NCBI RefSeq assembly: GCF_004138485.1
Contig: NZ_RYEV01000004.1
Coordinates: forward strand, 1,459,010-1,523,009
Direction of reading: 5' to 3'
DNA: 64,000 nt
Source: Peristeroidobacter soli
GTDB taxonomy: Bacteria; Pseudomonadota; Gammaproteobacteria; Steroidobacterales; Steroidobacteraceae
Part shown: in pieces, positions 26,239 through 34,277 of the stretch
Position numbering within the stretch: position 1 is the first letter of the stretch
Layout: every line of letters starts with the position of its first letter
The notes under the pieces: model-generated
Seen by the model: the letters and a program-made list of their open reading frames with translations, nothing else
The model's database searches: none
Told to the model about the DNA's origin: nothing
Program-made: the position numbers and the translations under genes

Positions 26239-28464
26239 TCAGAACTCCGTGCCGAAACGCAGGAAGTACTCGCGCGGCGCGTTCGGGAACGCGCTGACGG
26301 CGGGACGCACGGCATTGGTCTGCTGCAGACCTGCCAGCGAGTAGTGCTTGTTGGCGATGTTTCGTACATCCAGCGTCACGTTGTAACGCTGCTGCGGGCT
26401 GGTCCAGCTGAGGCCCGCGTTGTAGATGCTCGCCGCGACCGTGCGCACCAACGGACCCTCGTTGGCCACGTTGTTGAAGTAGTCGCTGTGATTGTTCCAG
26501 GAGCCGTTGATGCGCAGCTCGCCGGGCATCGGCAGCATCGGCGAGAAACGGAAGCCCAGTTGATACTTCTCCGGAATCAGACCGACCAGGTCGCGATCGC
26601 GACAGTCGATGAAGGCGCCGTACTGGTTCGCGCAAATGAACGAGCCGGTGTATTCGCCGGTGTTGAGCGAGGCGTTACCGTACAGCTGCAAGCTGTCGAG
26701 GACCTGCCAGGTCGGCTCGAACTCGATGCCTTTGACGATGCCGCCGGTCGCGTTCGAGGTGTAGATGGTGCTGGTGCCAGGGAAGAACACCGGCAGTTGC
26801 ATGCCATCGTACTCGGCGCGGAATGCCGCGAGATTGAAACGCATCGTCCGATCCGGCGTCGTGTACTTGATGCCCACCTCGTAGCTGTCCACTTCCTCGG
26901 GATTGTACGGCGTCGGCGAACCGATCTGCCCGGTGCCGGTGTTGGAGCTGGGCGGAATCGGATTGAAGCCGCCGCTCTTGAAGCCCTGCGTGTACGAGGC
27001 ATAGAGCAGCAAGTCATCGGTCGCCTGCCAGTTCACGCCGAACTTCGGCGTGGTCGCGGTGAACGTCTTGCTGGCGCTCTGCGGAGTGGCGAGTTGTTGA
27101 CGATAGAACTGGGTGAAGTCCGCCGTCTCGCGCGTGTAGCGGATGCCAGCCGTCAGACCCACGCCCCAACCGACCGTATACGTGCCCTGCGCAAACACCG
27201 CGCTCGCCTCGGTCAAACGGTCTTGATCGATGGTGGGACTGTCCGCGGTGGTCGCACGACTCTGACCCTCTTCATCGAAGTAGAACAGACCCACCACGCC
27301 TTTGAACTGCTCGCTGCTATAGGTCGCGACGAACTCCTGACTCCAGAACTCGTTGCGCGTGGTGCCTTCGTTGGTGCTCGGCGCGGTCACGTTCAGGCCC
27401 GCGTCTTTCTGCGCCTGCTGAGCCAGCGAGACGAAGTTCGTCGAGCCGGTGCTGTAGGTACGCTGATTGCCGTAGCCGGTGATCGACGCCAGCTCCAGGT
27501 TGTCGTTGACGGAGAAACGGATGTTGAGTGCGCCGCCGGTGTTGTTGATCGAGCCGGCGCCGAACGGGCCGTAGATCTCGGTGCGCGTCAGATCGCGATT
27601 GAAGGTGCCGTTCGCCTCCGGCATGTTGATGCCAGGAAATACTTGCAGCGGCACCGGCACGCCCGCTTCCGAATAGTCCTGCAACGCGAACGCGGACAGC
27701 TCGACCTCCAGCCGATCCGTCGGCGTGTACAGCAACTTCACCCGCTCGCCGCGAGTATCCATGTTACCGATACGACGGCCGTACTCGACACCATAGATAT
27801 AGCCGTCACGCTTGCGCATCAGGCCGCTGGCGGAAAACGCCAGCTTGTCGGTGATCGGGCCGCTCAGCCAGCCTTTCGCGGACCATGCATCATAGTTGCC
27901 GGCACCGATCTCGGCCTTGCCGGTCCAGTCGAACTCCGGACGCAAAGTGGCGAGCTTGATTGCGCCGCCCGAGCTGTTACGACCGTACAGCGTGCCCTGC
28001 GGGCCGCGCAGCACCTCCATATTCGCCAAGTCGAAGAACTCGAAGAACGCGCCGTTGATTCGTGGCTGGTAGACGCCATCGATATAGATGCCGACGGCGG
28101 GATCGAAATTGATGCCGGCGGTGCTCTGCCCGACGCCGCGCATGATGATGCGAGCGCTGGTGTTGCTGCCCTGAGCCGGCGTGATCATCACGCCCGGAAT
28201 TTCGGTGGCCGCGGTCAACACGTTGGTCACCTGTCGTTCCATCAGAGCTTCGGCGCTGATCGCCGTGATGGCCACCGGCGAGCTCTGCACGGTGGCGGCG
28301 AAGCGCTCCGCCGTGACTGTCACTTCCTGCAGAACGGCGCTCGACTCGGTCTGCCCCGTCTGGTCCTGCGTCGCCTGCTGCCCGAATGCGTTGACCGCCG
28401 TCAACGCCAGACCGGCACACAACGCAGAACGCCCCGAACGAACCACGAACTTACTCAACGTCAT
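26239..28464 (-). CDS. TonB-dependent receptor (regulon copy 2)
   Basis: Outer-membrane receptor (741 aa from the ATG at 28464; a TTG at 28473 is possible, but GAGAGG sits well for the ATG). Signal peptide ends NAFGQ; TonB box LQEVTVTAERF; plug motifs IIMRGVGQSTAGINFDPAVG and MEVLRGPQGTLYGRNSSGG. It is a full-length paralogue of the receptor at 15032-17239, which suggests that the regulon takes up two related compounds or has duplicated its uptake system. It is followed by cupin copy 2. Regulon element 7 lies 110 bases upstream. Confidence 0.93.
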   Translation of the reverse strand: MTLSKFVVRSGRSALCAGLALTAVNAFGQQATQDQTGQTESSAVLQEVTVTAERFAATVQSSPVAITAISAEALMERQVTNVLTAATEIPGVMITPAQGSNTSARIIMRGVGQSTAGINFDPAVGIYIDGVYQPRINGAFFEFFDLANMEVLRGPQGTLYGRNSSGGAIKLATLRPEFDWTGKAEIGAGNYDAWSAKGWLSGPITDKLAFSASGLMRKRDGYIYGVEYGRRIGNMDTRGERVKLLYTPTDRLEVELSAFALQDYSEAGVPVPLQVFPGINMPEANGTFNRDLTRTEIYGPFGAGSINNTGGALNIRFSVNDNLELASITGYGNQRTYSTGSTNFVSLAQQAQKDAGLNVTAPSTNEGTTRNEFWSQEFVATYSSEQFKGVVGLFYFDEEGQSRATTADSPTIDQDRLTEASAVFAQGTYTVGWGVGLTAGIRYTRETADFTQFYRQQLATPQSASKTFTATTPKFGVNWQATDDLLLYASYTQGFKSGGFNPIPPSSNTGTGQIGSPTPYNPEEVDSYEVGIKYTTPDRTMRFNLAAFRAEYDGMQLPVFFPGTSTIYTSNATGGIVKGIEFEPTWQVLDSLQLYGNASLNTGEYTGSFICANQYGAFIDCRDRDLVGLIPEKYQLGFRFSPMLPMPGELRINGSWNNHSDYFNNVANEGPLVRTVAASIYNAGLSWTSPQQRYNVTLDVRNIANKHYSLAGLQQTNAVRPAVSAFPNAPREYFLRFGTEF

Positions 28465-28573
28465 GACTCTCAACCTCTCCCCTCTTCTGTAATATTTGAT
28501 GCGTCGACGGCTGCTGCCTCATCGGGCCAGCTTGTTTATTGCGTGATTCTCCAGGTCGCGGGCTGTCAAACAC

Positions 28574-28593
28574 TCACTTGGTTAACTACGTTC
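28574..28593. promoter_or_regulatory. Regulon element 7
   Basis: Reads TCACTTGGTTAACTACGTTC, a good copy of the shared element, lying just past and touching the stop of the leuD-like gene and upstream of the TonB receptor gene (start 28464). It indicates that the receptor-cupin pair has its own promoter. Confidence 0.6.
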
Positions 28594-29251
28594 ACTCAAC
28601 GGTGCCCAACCCGGGCTCCCCTGTCAAGCGCCTTTGGCAGGCGCTCGCGGTCCACGGCCGGCGCGCGGCCAGAGCCTGCTCGAACGCCTCGATCTGCGGC
28701 ATCTGGCGCAGCGCGAGGCCGATCTCATCGACGCCCTCCAGCAGGCAGTCGCGCCAGAAAGCGTCCAGGCTGAAAGCGATCGGCTCGCCGTCGCCGTACC
28801 GGATCGTTTGCGATGGCAAATCAACGGTGAGCGACGGATCGCTCGCGGCGTGCAGAATTTTTCTAAGCGCGGCCGCGTCGACGACGCTGATCAGCGCCGG
28901 CAGCACACCGTTGCGCAAGCAATTGTTATAGAAGATGTCACCGAAGCGGGGAGCGATCACGACACGGATACCGTAATCGCCGAGCGCGTACACGGCCCCT
29001 TCTCTGGATGACCCGCAACCGAAATTCTCGTCGGCCACCAGGATGCGCGCGGCACGGAACGGGTCGCGATTGAGGATGAATTCCGGTCGCTCCCGCCCCT
29101 CCATCTCGAAGCGCAGGTCATGAAACAGAAAGCGTCCATAGCCGGACGCGCGGTCGAACTTCAGGAAGCGCGCGGGAATGATCTGATCCGTATCGACATT
29201 GACGCCTTCGATCGGTGCCGCGATGGCGCGGAAGTCCCGGAAGTGGCTCAC
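28592..29251 (-). CDS. LeuD-like aconitase-superfamily hydratase, small subunit
   Basis: Swivel-domain subunit (219 aa from the GTG at 29251, which overlaps the leuC-like stop as GTGA; the frame is open further upstream). Family motifs are present: GVNVDTDQIIPARFLK, FNRDPF-like substrate loop region, VADENFGCGSSREGAVYAL and YGIRVVIAPRFGDIFYNNC. LeuC/LeuD proteins interconvert hydroxy-diacids through a substituted maleate; relatives act as maleate or dimethylmaleate hydratases. No leuA or leuB is nearby, and the operon partners are amide hydrolases, so a catabolic hydratase is more likely than leucine synthesis. Confidence 0.88.
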   Translation of the reverse strand: MSHFRDFRAIAAPIEGVNVDTDQIIPARFLKFDRASGYGRFLFHDLRFEMEGRERPEFILNRDPFRAARILVADENFGCGSSREGAVYALGDYGIRVVIAPRFGDIFYNNCLRNGVLPALISVVDAAALRKILHAASDPSLTVDLPSQTIRYGDGEPIAFSLDAFWRDCLLEGVDEIGLALRQMPQIEAFEQALAARRPWTASACQRRLTGEPGLGTVE

Positions 29252-30681
29252 GCGCGTTTCCTCGTCGGCAGGCGGCGAACATCCGAGAGTCGTCCCGTGA
29301 CCGCAGCGGCGGCCGCCATCGCCGGACTCATCAGATGCGTGCGAGCGTTCGGCCCCTGTCGACCCATGAAATTCCGGTTCGAGGTCGATGCGCAACGCTC
29401 GCCTGGCGCGACAACGTCACCATTCATCGCGACACACATCGAACATCCGGCGTGTCGCCATTCGAAACCAGCGGCGAGAAAGACCTGATCGAGCCCCTCG
29501 GCCTCCGCCGCACGGCGCACCGACTCCGAGCCAGGCACGACGATCGCGGGCACGACCGCTTTGCGACCGGCCGCAACCGCGGCCGCGGCTCGCAAATCTT
29601 CGATGCGACTGTTGGTGCATGAACCGATGAACACCCGATCGATGGCAATGTCGGTCAGCGGCGTGTTCGGCTGGAGCCCCATGTATTCCAGAGCTGCGTG
29701 CGCGGTTGCCCGCTCAGCGCCGCTCAGCCGTTCGGGATCGGGAACACGCGCATCGATCGGCAACGCTGCATCGGGACTGGTACCCCAAGTAACCATGGGT
29801 GCGATGGCGGAGCCATCGATCTGAATCTCCTTGTCGAACACTGCGTCTGGGTCTGAACCGAGCGTTCGCCAATAGGCGACCGCGGCATCCCAGTACTGTC
29901 CGTCCGGCGCGAACGGCCGCCCAAACAGGTACGCGAACGTCGTGTCGTCAGGCGCCACCATGCCGCAGCGTCCACCCAACTCGATCGACATGTTGCACAG
30001 AGTGAGCCGCTCCTCGATGGACATCGCGGCAACGACGCTGCCGGCGTACTCGATGGCGTGGCCAACCGCCCCTGCCGATCCGACCTGCGCGAGAATCGCG
30101 AGCATCACGTCTTTGGCGGAGACGCCCGACGCACGCGAGCCCGTGACATTTATCCGCATCAGAGACGGCCGCTTCAGCCAGACGGTCTGCGTTGCCAGCA
30201 CCTGGGTCGTCTCCGACTGACCGATGCCGAACGCAATGGCGCCCAACGCCCCGTGCGTGGAGGTGTGGCTGTCGTTACAAGTGATGACCATTCCGGGCTG
30301 CGTGAGCCCCAATTCCGGAGCGGCGACATGGACGATGCCTTGCCGCTCATCGCCGATATCGAACGCACGGATGCCACTCCATCGCGCGTTATCACTGAAT
30401 TGCTGAAGTACCTTCGCGATGGCAGGTGTCGCGGCACCGGCAATGTCACGTGCCTTGGTGGGCACGTAGTGGTCCGCAAATCCGACGACGCGCTCGGGAC
30501 ATCGCACCTGAAGGCCACGGCGTTTCAGATCGCCGAACGCGTGAAAGGCACCTTCGTGCACGAAGTCCCGATCGACGTACAGCAACGACGGTCCCTGCGG
30601 CCAGCGCAGTATCTCGTGTTGCTGCCACACCTTGTCGAATAGCGTGCGAGGCGAGTCAGCGGCGGCTTGCTCGGCGTGCAT
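29248..30681 (-). CDS. LeuC-like aconitase-superfamily hydratase, large subunit
   Basis: Iron-sulfur hydro-lyase subunit (477 aa, normal LeuC length). The [4Fe-4S] cysteines are in IGSCTNSRIEDLR and AGCSMCVAMNGD. Other landmarks are ITCNDSHTSTHGALGAIAFG, MVTWGTSPDAALPI and ERCASTSNRNFMGRQG. Fourth gene of a coupled operon behind two PuuE-like genes and an isochorismatase-fold amidase, 9 bases after the previous stop. Expected chemistry is reversible hydration of maleate or an alkyl maleate to a malate. Strict 3-isopropylmalate isomerase cannot be excluded by sequence, but the gene context argues against it. Confidence 0.88.
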   Translation of the reverse strand: MHAEQAAADSPRTLFDKVWQQHEILRWPQGPSLLYVDRDFVHEGAFHAFGDLKRRGLQVRCPERVVGFADHYVPTKARDIAGAATPAIAKVLQQFSDNARWSGIRAFDIGDERQGIVHVAAPELGLTQPGMVITCNDSHTSTHGALGAIAFGIGQSETTQVLATQTVWLKRPSLMRINVTGSRASGVSAKDVMLAILAQVGSAGAVGHAIEYAGSVVAAMSIEERLTLCNMSIELGGRCGMVAPDDTTFAYLFGRPFAPDGQYWDAAVAYWRTLGSDPDAVFDKEIQIDGSAIAPMVTWGTSPDAALPIDARVPDPERLSGAERATAHAALEYMGLQPNTPLTDIAIDRVFIGSCTNSRIEDLRAAAAVAAGRKAVVPAIVVPGSESVRRAAEAEGLDQVFLAAGFEWRHAGCSMCVAMNGDVVAPGERCASTSNRNFMGRQGPNARTHLMSPAMAAAAAVTGRLSDVRRLPTRKRA

Positions 30682-30690
30682 CGTTCGACC

Positions 30691-31620
30691 TCAGCGCGTC
30701 GTTTGCCTGCGGAACTCCGCCGCAATGTGCTGCCCAGTCGCCACCCATACCTTGTCGTGACCGGCGATGTATTCGAGCGCTTCGCGCAGATAGGTCGCCC
30801 GATACGGGACTCCCATGATCCACGCGTGCAGCGGCAGACTCATGATGCGGCCCCCGTAGCGCTCGGCCTCGCGGTACAAAACGTCGAAACGATCTTTGGT
30901 CTGCGCCAGCCAGTCTTCCTCGGTGTGACGGAACTCCTGCAGAATCATTCGATCGTCACTCTCATGCACCAGGGGCATGGACAGCACGTCCTTGCCGCTG
31001 GTGTGCATCTCATAAGGCATGTCGTCGTTGGCCCAATCGCAGCAGTACTCGATGCCGTGCGCGGCGAGGATGTCGAGCGTGTGCCACGACTGCGAGCGGC
31101 CCGGCGAGAGCCAACCTTTAATCGACTGACCCGCGGCGCTCGCGAGAACATCGCAGGAGCGTTTGACCAGCTCCGCCTCCTGCACCTCGCTCAAGCCGCT
31201 GTGATGCAGATGCCCCATGTCGAGCCCATGCCCGACGATCTCGATCTTGCGACCGACCAGGTCGCGCAGCAGCGAGGGATAGCGCTCCGCAATCGCTGCG
31301 TTCACGAATGTGGACGCGGCGAGCTTGTAACGATCCAGCAGATCCAGAATGCGGAAGATGCCGACTCGATTGCCGTAATCGCGATTCGTGTAGTGACGAT
31401 AGTCCGGATACGGCATGGTCAATCCGCCCGGCGCGAGGAACGGCGTCGCCGTCATGTTCAGCGGAAACCACTGCAGGATCGGCGTGACCCACAGCGCGAC
31501 GCGTGCTCCGCCCGGCCATTCGATCCGAGGCCGGTCGGTCAGGCTCGACCACGGATAACGGTCGTGATCCATGCCATGACGGCGCATCGGATATTGCATG
31601 TATTCCGGCGGCAGACTCAT
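30691..31620 (-). CDS. PuuE-like polysaccharide-deacetylase-fold hydrolase A
   Basis: NodB/CE4-fold protein (309 aa) of the branch that contains the PuuE allantoinase and bacterial cyclic imide hydrolases. There is no signal peptide. Visible features: RPRIEWPGGARVALWVTPIL at the first strand, HYTNRDYGNRVGIFRILDLL, STFVNAAIAERYPSLLRDL, IEIVGHGLDMGHLHHSGLSE, IKGWLSPGRSQSW and YCCDWANDDMPY. The Asp-Asp motif of true deacetylases is absent, as in PuuE. It overlaps the related gene upstream by 4 bases (ATGA) and precedes the leuC-like gene. Cyclic amide or imide opening is the likely reaction type; allantoin itself is unlikely without other purine genes. Confidence 0.82.
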   Translation of the reverse strand: MSLPPEYMQYPMRRHGMDHDRYPWSSLTDRPRIEWPGGARVALWVTPILQWFPLNMTATPFLAPGGLTMPYPDYRHYTNRDYGNRVGIFRILDLLDRYKLAASTFVNAAIAERYPSLLRDLVGRKIEIVGHGLDMGHLHHSGLSEVQEAELVKRSCDVLASAAGQSIKGWLSPGRSQSWHTLDILAAHGIEYCCDWANDDMPYEMHTSGKDVLSMPLVHESDDRMILQEFRHTEEDWLAQTKDRFDVLYREAERYGGRIMSLPLHAWIMGVPYRATYLREALEYIAGHDKVWVATGQHIAAEFRRQTTR

Positions 31621-32531
31621 GACTTCACCTCCGCGCCGGCTGTCAACATGTCGTCGTAATAGTGGCTGTAGAAATGCTCGGCAATTTCACGGCCGGTCGC
31701 GAGCCAGACATCGTCATGTCCCGCGATGTGCTGTAACGCCTCGGCAAACGGTTGAATGCGATGCGGATGACCGACCAGGTACGGATGCAGCGGAATGCAC
31801 ATCACCGTCCCGGAGCGCTCGCCTTCGGCGTAGAGCTGGTCGAACTGACGCTTGATGGTCTCGCCGTAATGGCGCGGCGGGCACTGATTGGTCAGATAGG
31901 CGATGACGTCGTTCATCTCCAGCGAATACGGAATGCTGATGAGCTTTCCGGACTTCACTGCGACCGGCATCGGCTGATCGTCGTGGAACAGGTCGCACGT
32001 GTAGCGAATGCCCGCCTCGGCCAGCAGGTCCATGGTCCACACGTTGTTCGACAGTGCCGGCGACAGCCAGCCGGCGATGCTCTGCCCGGTCCACTTGCGC
32101 ACCGTCTCGATGGAGTCGACGATGATCTCGCGCTCCTGCTCGATCGACATGCCATAGGTGTAGCGCGTGTTGTAGATGCCGTGCGAGTAGAACTCCCAGC
32201 CGCGCTCGTTACATTCCTCGATGATCTCCGGGTGGTGCTCGCACATTGCGACATTCAAGGAGACCGAGCCGCGAATACCGACGGCGTCCATCGCATCCAT
32301 CATTCGCTGCCAGCCGGCGCGATTGCCATAGTCACGATGCGAATAGGCCAGCACGTCCGGCAGCGGCCGCGCCCACGGCTTGCGCTTTGGATTGGGCGGC
32401 GGATCGAATTCGTAGAACTCGATGTTGGGGGCCACCCACACCGCGATGCGGGCGCCGTTCGGCCAGGTGATTTTCGGGCGCCGGTGGTACGACAGGAAGG
32501 AGTAGAGCTGGGGATCGGCCTGATTCGTCAT
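31617..32531 (-). CDS. PuuE-like polysaccharide-deacetylase-fold hydrolase B
   Basis: Second CE4-fold protein (304 aa from the ATG at 32531, which overlaps the amidase stop; the longer open frame is read-through upstream). Landmarks match protein A: RPKITWPNGARIAVWVAPNI, YSHRDYGNRAGWQRMMDAMD, SLNVAMCEHHPEIIEECNER, WEFYSHGIYNTRYTYGMS, IAGWLSPALSNNVWTMDLLA and YTCDLFHDDQPM. A and B could form a hetero-oligomer or act on two cyclic substrates. Both have the GWLSP and H-Y-R-DYGNR signatures of the PuuE branch and no export signal. Confidence 0.82.
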   Translation of the reverse strand: MTNQADPQLYSFLSYHRRPKITWPNGARIAVWVAPNIEFYEFDPPPNPKRKPWARPLPDVLAYSHRDYGNRAGWQRMMDAMDAVGIRGSVSLNVAMCEHHPEIIEECNERGWEFYSHGIYNTRYTYGMSIEQEREIIVDSIETVRKWTGQSIAGWLSPALSNNVWTMDLLAEAGIRYTCDLFHDDQPMPVAVKSGKLISIPYSLEMNDVIAYLTNQCPPRHYGETIKRQFDQLYAEGERSGTVMCIPLHPYLVGHPHRIQPFAEALQHIAGHDDVWLATGREIAEHFYSHYYDDMLTAGAEVKS

Positions 32532-33208
32532 GCATGCGCACCGGGTTCGCAGGTCTCGTAGTAGCGCAGCACATCGACCACCGGCAGCACGCCGCCATAC
32601 TTGATCGCAATGTCGTACAGGTTGGCGAAGTGCGGGCTCTCGTGTTTGTCGGCGACGCACTCTTCGGCGACCATCGTGCGATAGCCGCGCGACACGCTTT
32701 CGACGACGCTTGCCCGGACGCAGCCCGACGTCGAGCCACCGGTGATGATGAGCGTGTCGCACTGATGCCAGACCATCAGCGACTGCAGATTGGTCTCATG
32801 GAACACGGACGGCATGCGCTTGTGCATGATGATGTCGCGCTGGGCATCGATCTGCAGGCGCGGATCCAGCTGCGCACGCTCCGAGCCATGTTTGATGTTC
32901 TGTAACGAATCGGGCGTGTTGGTGCGGGTTCCCCATACGCCGCAGTCCTCTCCGGATTCGAGATACGCCACGTACGTCCACACCACCGGCAAGTGCCTGG
33001 CGCGCGCCGCGGCGGCCAGCTGATTCACGTACTCGAGCTGACGAGGATCGGTTTCGTAAGCAGTGGCGAACGTGCCCACCGCGGTATATGCCTTCTGCAA
33101 ATCGATGTTGACCAGCAAAGGTCGGCGCCCGAAGGGCATGTGGGGACGATTGGGACGCTGCTGCAACTCCCGGTAGAGCTGCCGAGCCGTCTTGTCGGAA
33201 GATTCCAT
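32528..33208 (-). CDS. Isochorismatase-fold amidohydrolase (maleamate / N-carbamoylsarcosine amidase-like)
   Basis: Cysteine hydrolase (226 aa) of the nicotinamidase/isochorismatase superfamily, closest in motif to maleamate amidohydrolase (NicF) and N-carbamoylsarcosine amidase. The catalytic triad can be placed: Asp in LLVNIDLQKAYT, Lys in IIMHKRMPSVFHETNL and nucleophile Cys in ITGGSTSGCVRASVVES. It is first in a five-gene operon whose members overlap or nearly overlap. The expected step is release of ammonia (or ammonia plus CO2) from a half-amide made by the PuuE-like enzymes. Regulon element 8 lies 45 bases upstream of the start. Confidence 0.85.
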   Translation of the reverse strand: MESSDKTARQLYRELQQRPNRPHMPFGRRPLLVNIDLQKAYTAVGTFATAYETDPRQLEYVNQLAAAARARHLPVVWTYVAYLESGEDCGVWGTRTNTPDSLQNIKHGSERAQLDPRLQIDAQRDIIMHKRMPSVFHETNLQSLMVWHQCDTLIITGGSTSGCVRASVVESVSRGYRTMVAEECVADKHESPHFANLYDIAIKYGGVLPVVDVLRYYETCEPGAHA

Positions 33209-33253
33209 TGAGCCTTTCCCGCGGGGGCGATTGGATGTACTCTTACAACTAAG

Positions 33254-33274
33254 AACACTTAGTTACCTACGTTT
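33254..33274. promoter_or_regulatory. Regulon element 8
   Basis: Reads AACACTTAGTTACCTACGTTT, a copy of the shared element with one changed base in the core. It lies between the divergent amidase operon (start 33208) and the lyase gene (start 33367), so it could control both arms of the putative pathway. Confidence 0.6.
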
Positions 33275-33366
33275 GATAATCGCCACATCCGGTTGGCAAG
33301 TCAAGCACGCAACGTCCCGGTGCACGGCCCCGCCGCAGCGCCCCCCGATCGCACACAACAAAAGCC

Positions 33367-34269
33367 ATGCTGCATTCGACGCAACCCCGCTCGCAGGCCG
33401 CCATCGCCGCCCGACTGAATTCGCTGGTAGGCGCCGACCGAATCACGATCGCCCCCGGTTGCTACGATGCCTTGTCGGCAACGCTGATCGAGCGCACGGG
33501 TTTCGAGTGCGCGTACCTCTCGGGTGCGAGCATTGCCTACACGCGCTTCGGCCGACCCGACATTGGATTGGTGTCGATGAGCGAAGTGGCCGAAACGATC
33601 TCGGCGATCCGCGAGCGCACTCCCATCCCGTTGATCGTTGACGCGGACACGGGCTTCGGCAACGCCGTCAACACGTACCGGACGGTTCAGCTGTTCGAAC
33701 GCATGGGCGCATCGGCTATCCAGCTCGAAGATCAAGTCATGCCGAAGCGCTGCGGACACCTGCGCGGCAAAGCGCTGATCTCCGGCACAGAAATGGCAGG
33801 CAAGATCGATGCCGCCTGCAGCGCGCGCGTGCATCGAGAGACGATGATCATCGCTCGCACCGATGCGCTCGCCGTCGAAGGCTTCGACGCCGCGCTCGAG
33901 CGAGCGGAACTCTACGCGCAGGCCGGCGCCGACATGCTCTTCATCGAAGCGCTGCGCACCCATGAGCAGATGGAGATGGCCGTCGCGCGCATCGAGGACA
34001 AGGTGCCCTTGCTGGTGAACATGGTGGAAGGCGGCGACACGCCCATGGCAAGCGCGGCCGAGCTGGAACGACTGGGATTCGCCGTCGTGATTTTTCCGGG
34101 CGCTCTGGTCCGCGCCCTCACCTTCCAGGCCCTGCAGTTTCTCGAAACGCTACACCGCGACGGCGACACACGCGGCTTCGCCGACCGGATGATGAATTTC
34201 CCGGAGTTGCAGGCGCTGCTCGGAACGGAAGAGATTCTCGAACAGGGACGGCGCTGGGAGCGACCGTAG
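33367..34269 (+). CDS. Isocitrate lyase/PEP mutase superfamily protein, probable (alkyl)malate lyase
   Basis: TIM-barrel enzyme (300 aa) of the ICL/PEPM superfamily. It has the metal-binding PLIVDADTGFGNAVN, the IQLEDQVMPKRCGHLRGKAL loop with the lyase Cys in KRCGH, and TMIIARTDALAVEGFDAALE. The KRCGH Cys separates C-C lyases (isocitrate, 2-methylisocitrate, 2,3-dimethylmalate) from phosphonate mutases. With no methylcitrate genes nearby and a LeuCD-like hydratase in the divergent operon, cleavage of a substituted malate to a 2-oxo acid or glyoxylate plus a short acid is the best reading. Oxaloacetate decarboxylase activity is an alternative. Confidence 0.85.
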   Translation: MLHSTQPRSQAAIAARLNSLVGADRITIAPGCYDALSATLIERTGFECAYLSGASIAYTRFGRPDIGLVSMSEVAETISAIRERTPIPLIVDADTGFGNAVNTYRTVQLFERMGASAIQLEDQVMPKRCGHLRGKALISGTEMAGKIDAACSARVHRETMIIARTDALAVEGFDAALERAELYAQAGADMLFIEALRTHEQMEMAVARIEDKVPLLVNMVEGGDTPMASAAELERLGFAVVIFPGALVRALTFQALQFLETLHRDGDTRGFADRMMNFPELQALLGTEEILEQGRRWERP

Positions 34270-34277
34270 CCCCGTCA

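Noticed and set aside
26197..28773. An 858-codon open frame antisense to the TonB receptor
   Set aside because: Its translation is Arg/His/Glu-rich with no motif and mirrors codon bias of the receptor on the other strand, which has clear signal, TonB box, plug and barrel features.
28592..30681. LeuC/LeuD as leucine biosynthesis genes
   Set aside because: No leuA or leuB nearby, the operon mates are amide hydrolases and PuuE-like proteins, and the shared catabolic element lies upstream. It remains possible biochemically, so it is kept as an alternative.
31617..32762. Longer start for the second PuuE-like protein
   Set aside because: The 77 extra codons are Arg-rich, overlap the amidase gene and lack family similarity; the ATG at 32531 overlaps the amidase stop as ATGA.
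33367..34269. PrpB (2-methylisocitrate lyase) or PEP mutase
   Set aside because: No prpC/prpD/acn genes nearby for PrpB; the KRCGH motif argues against a mutase.
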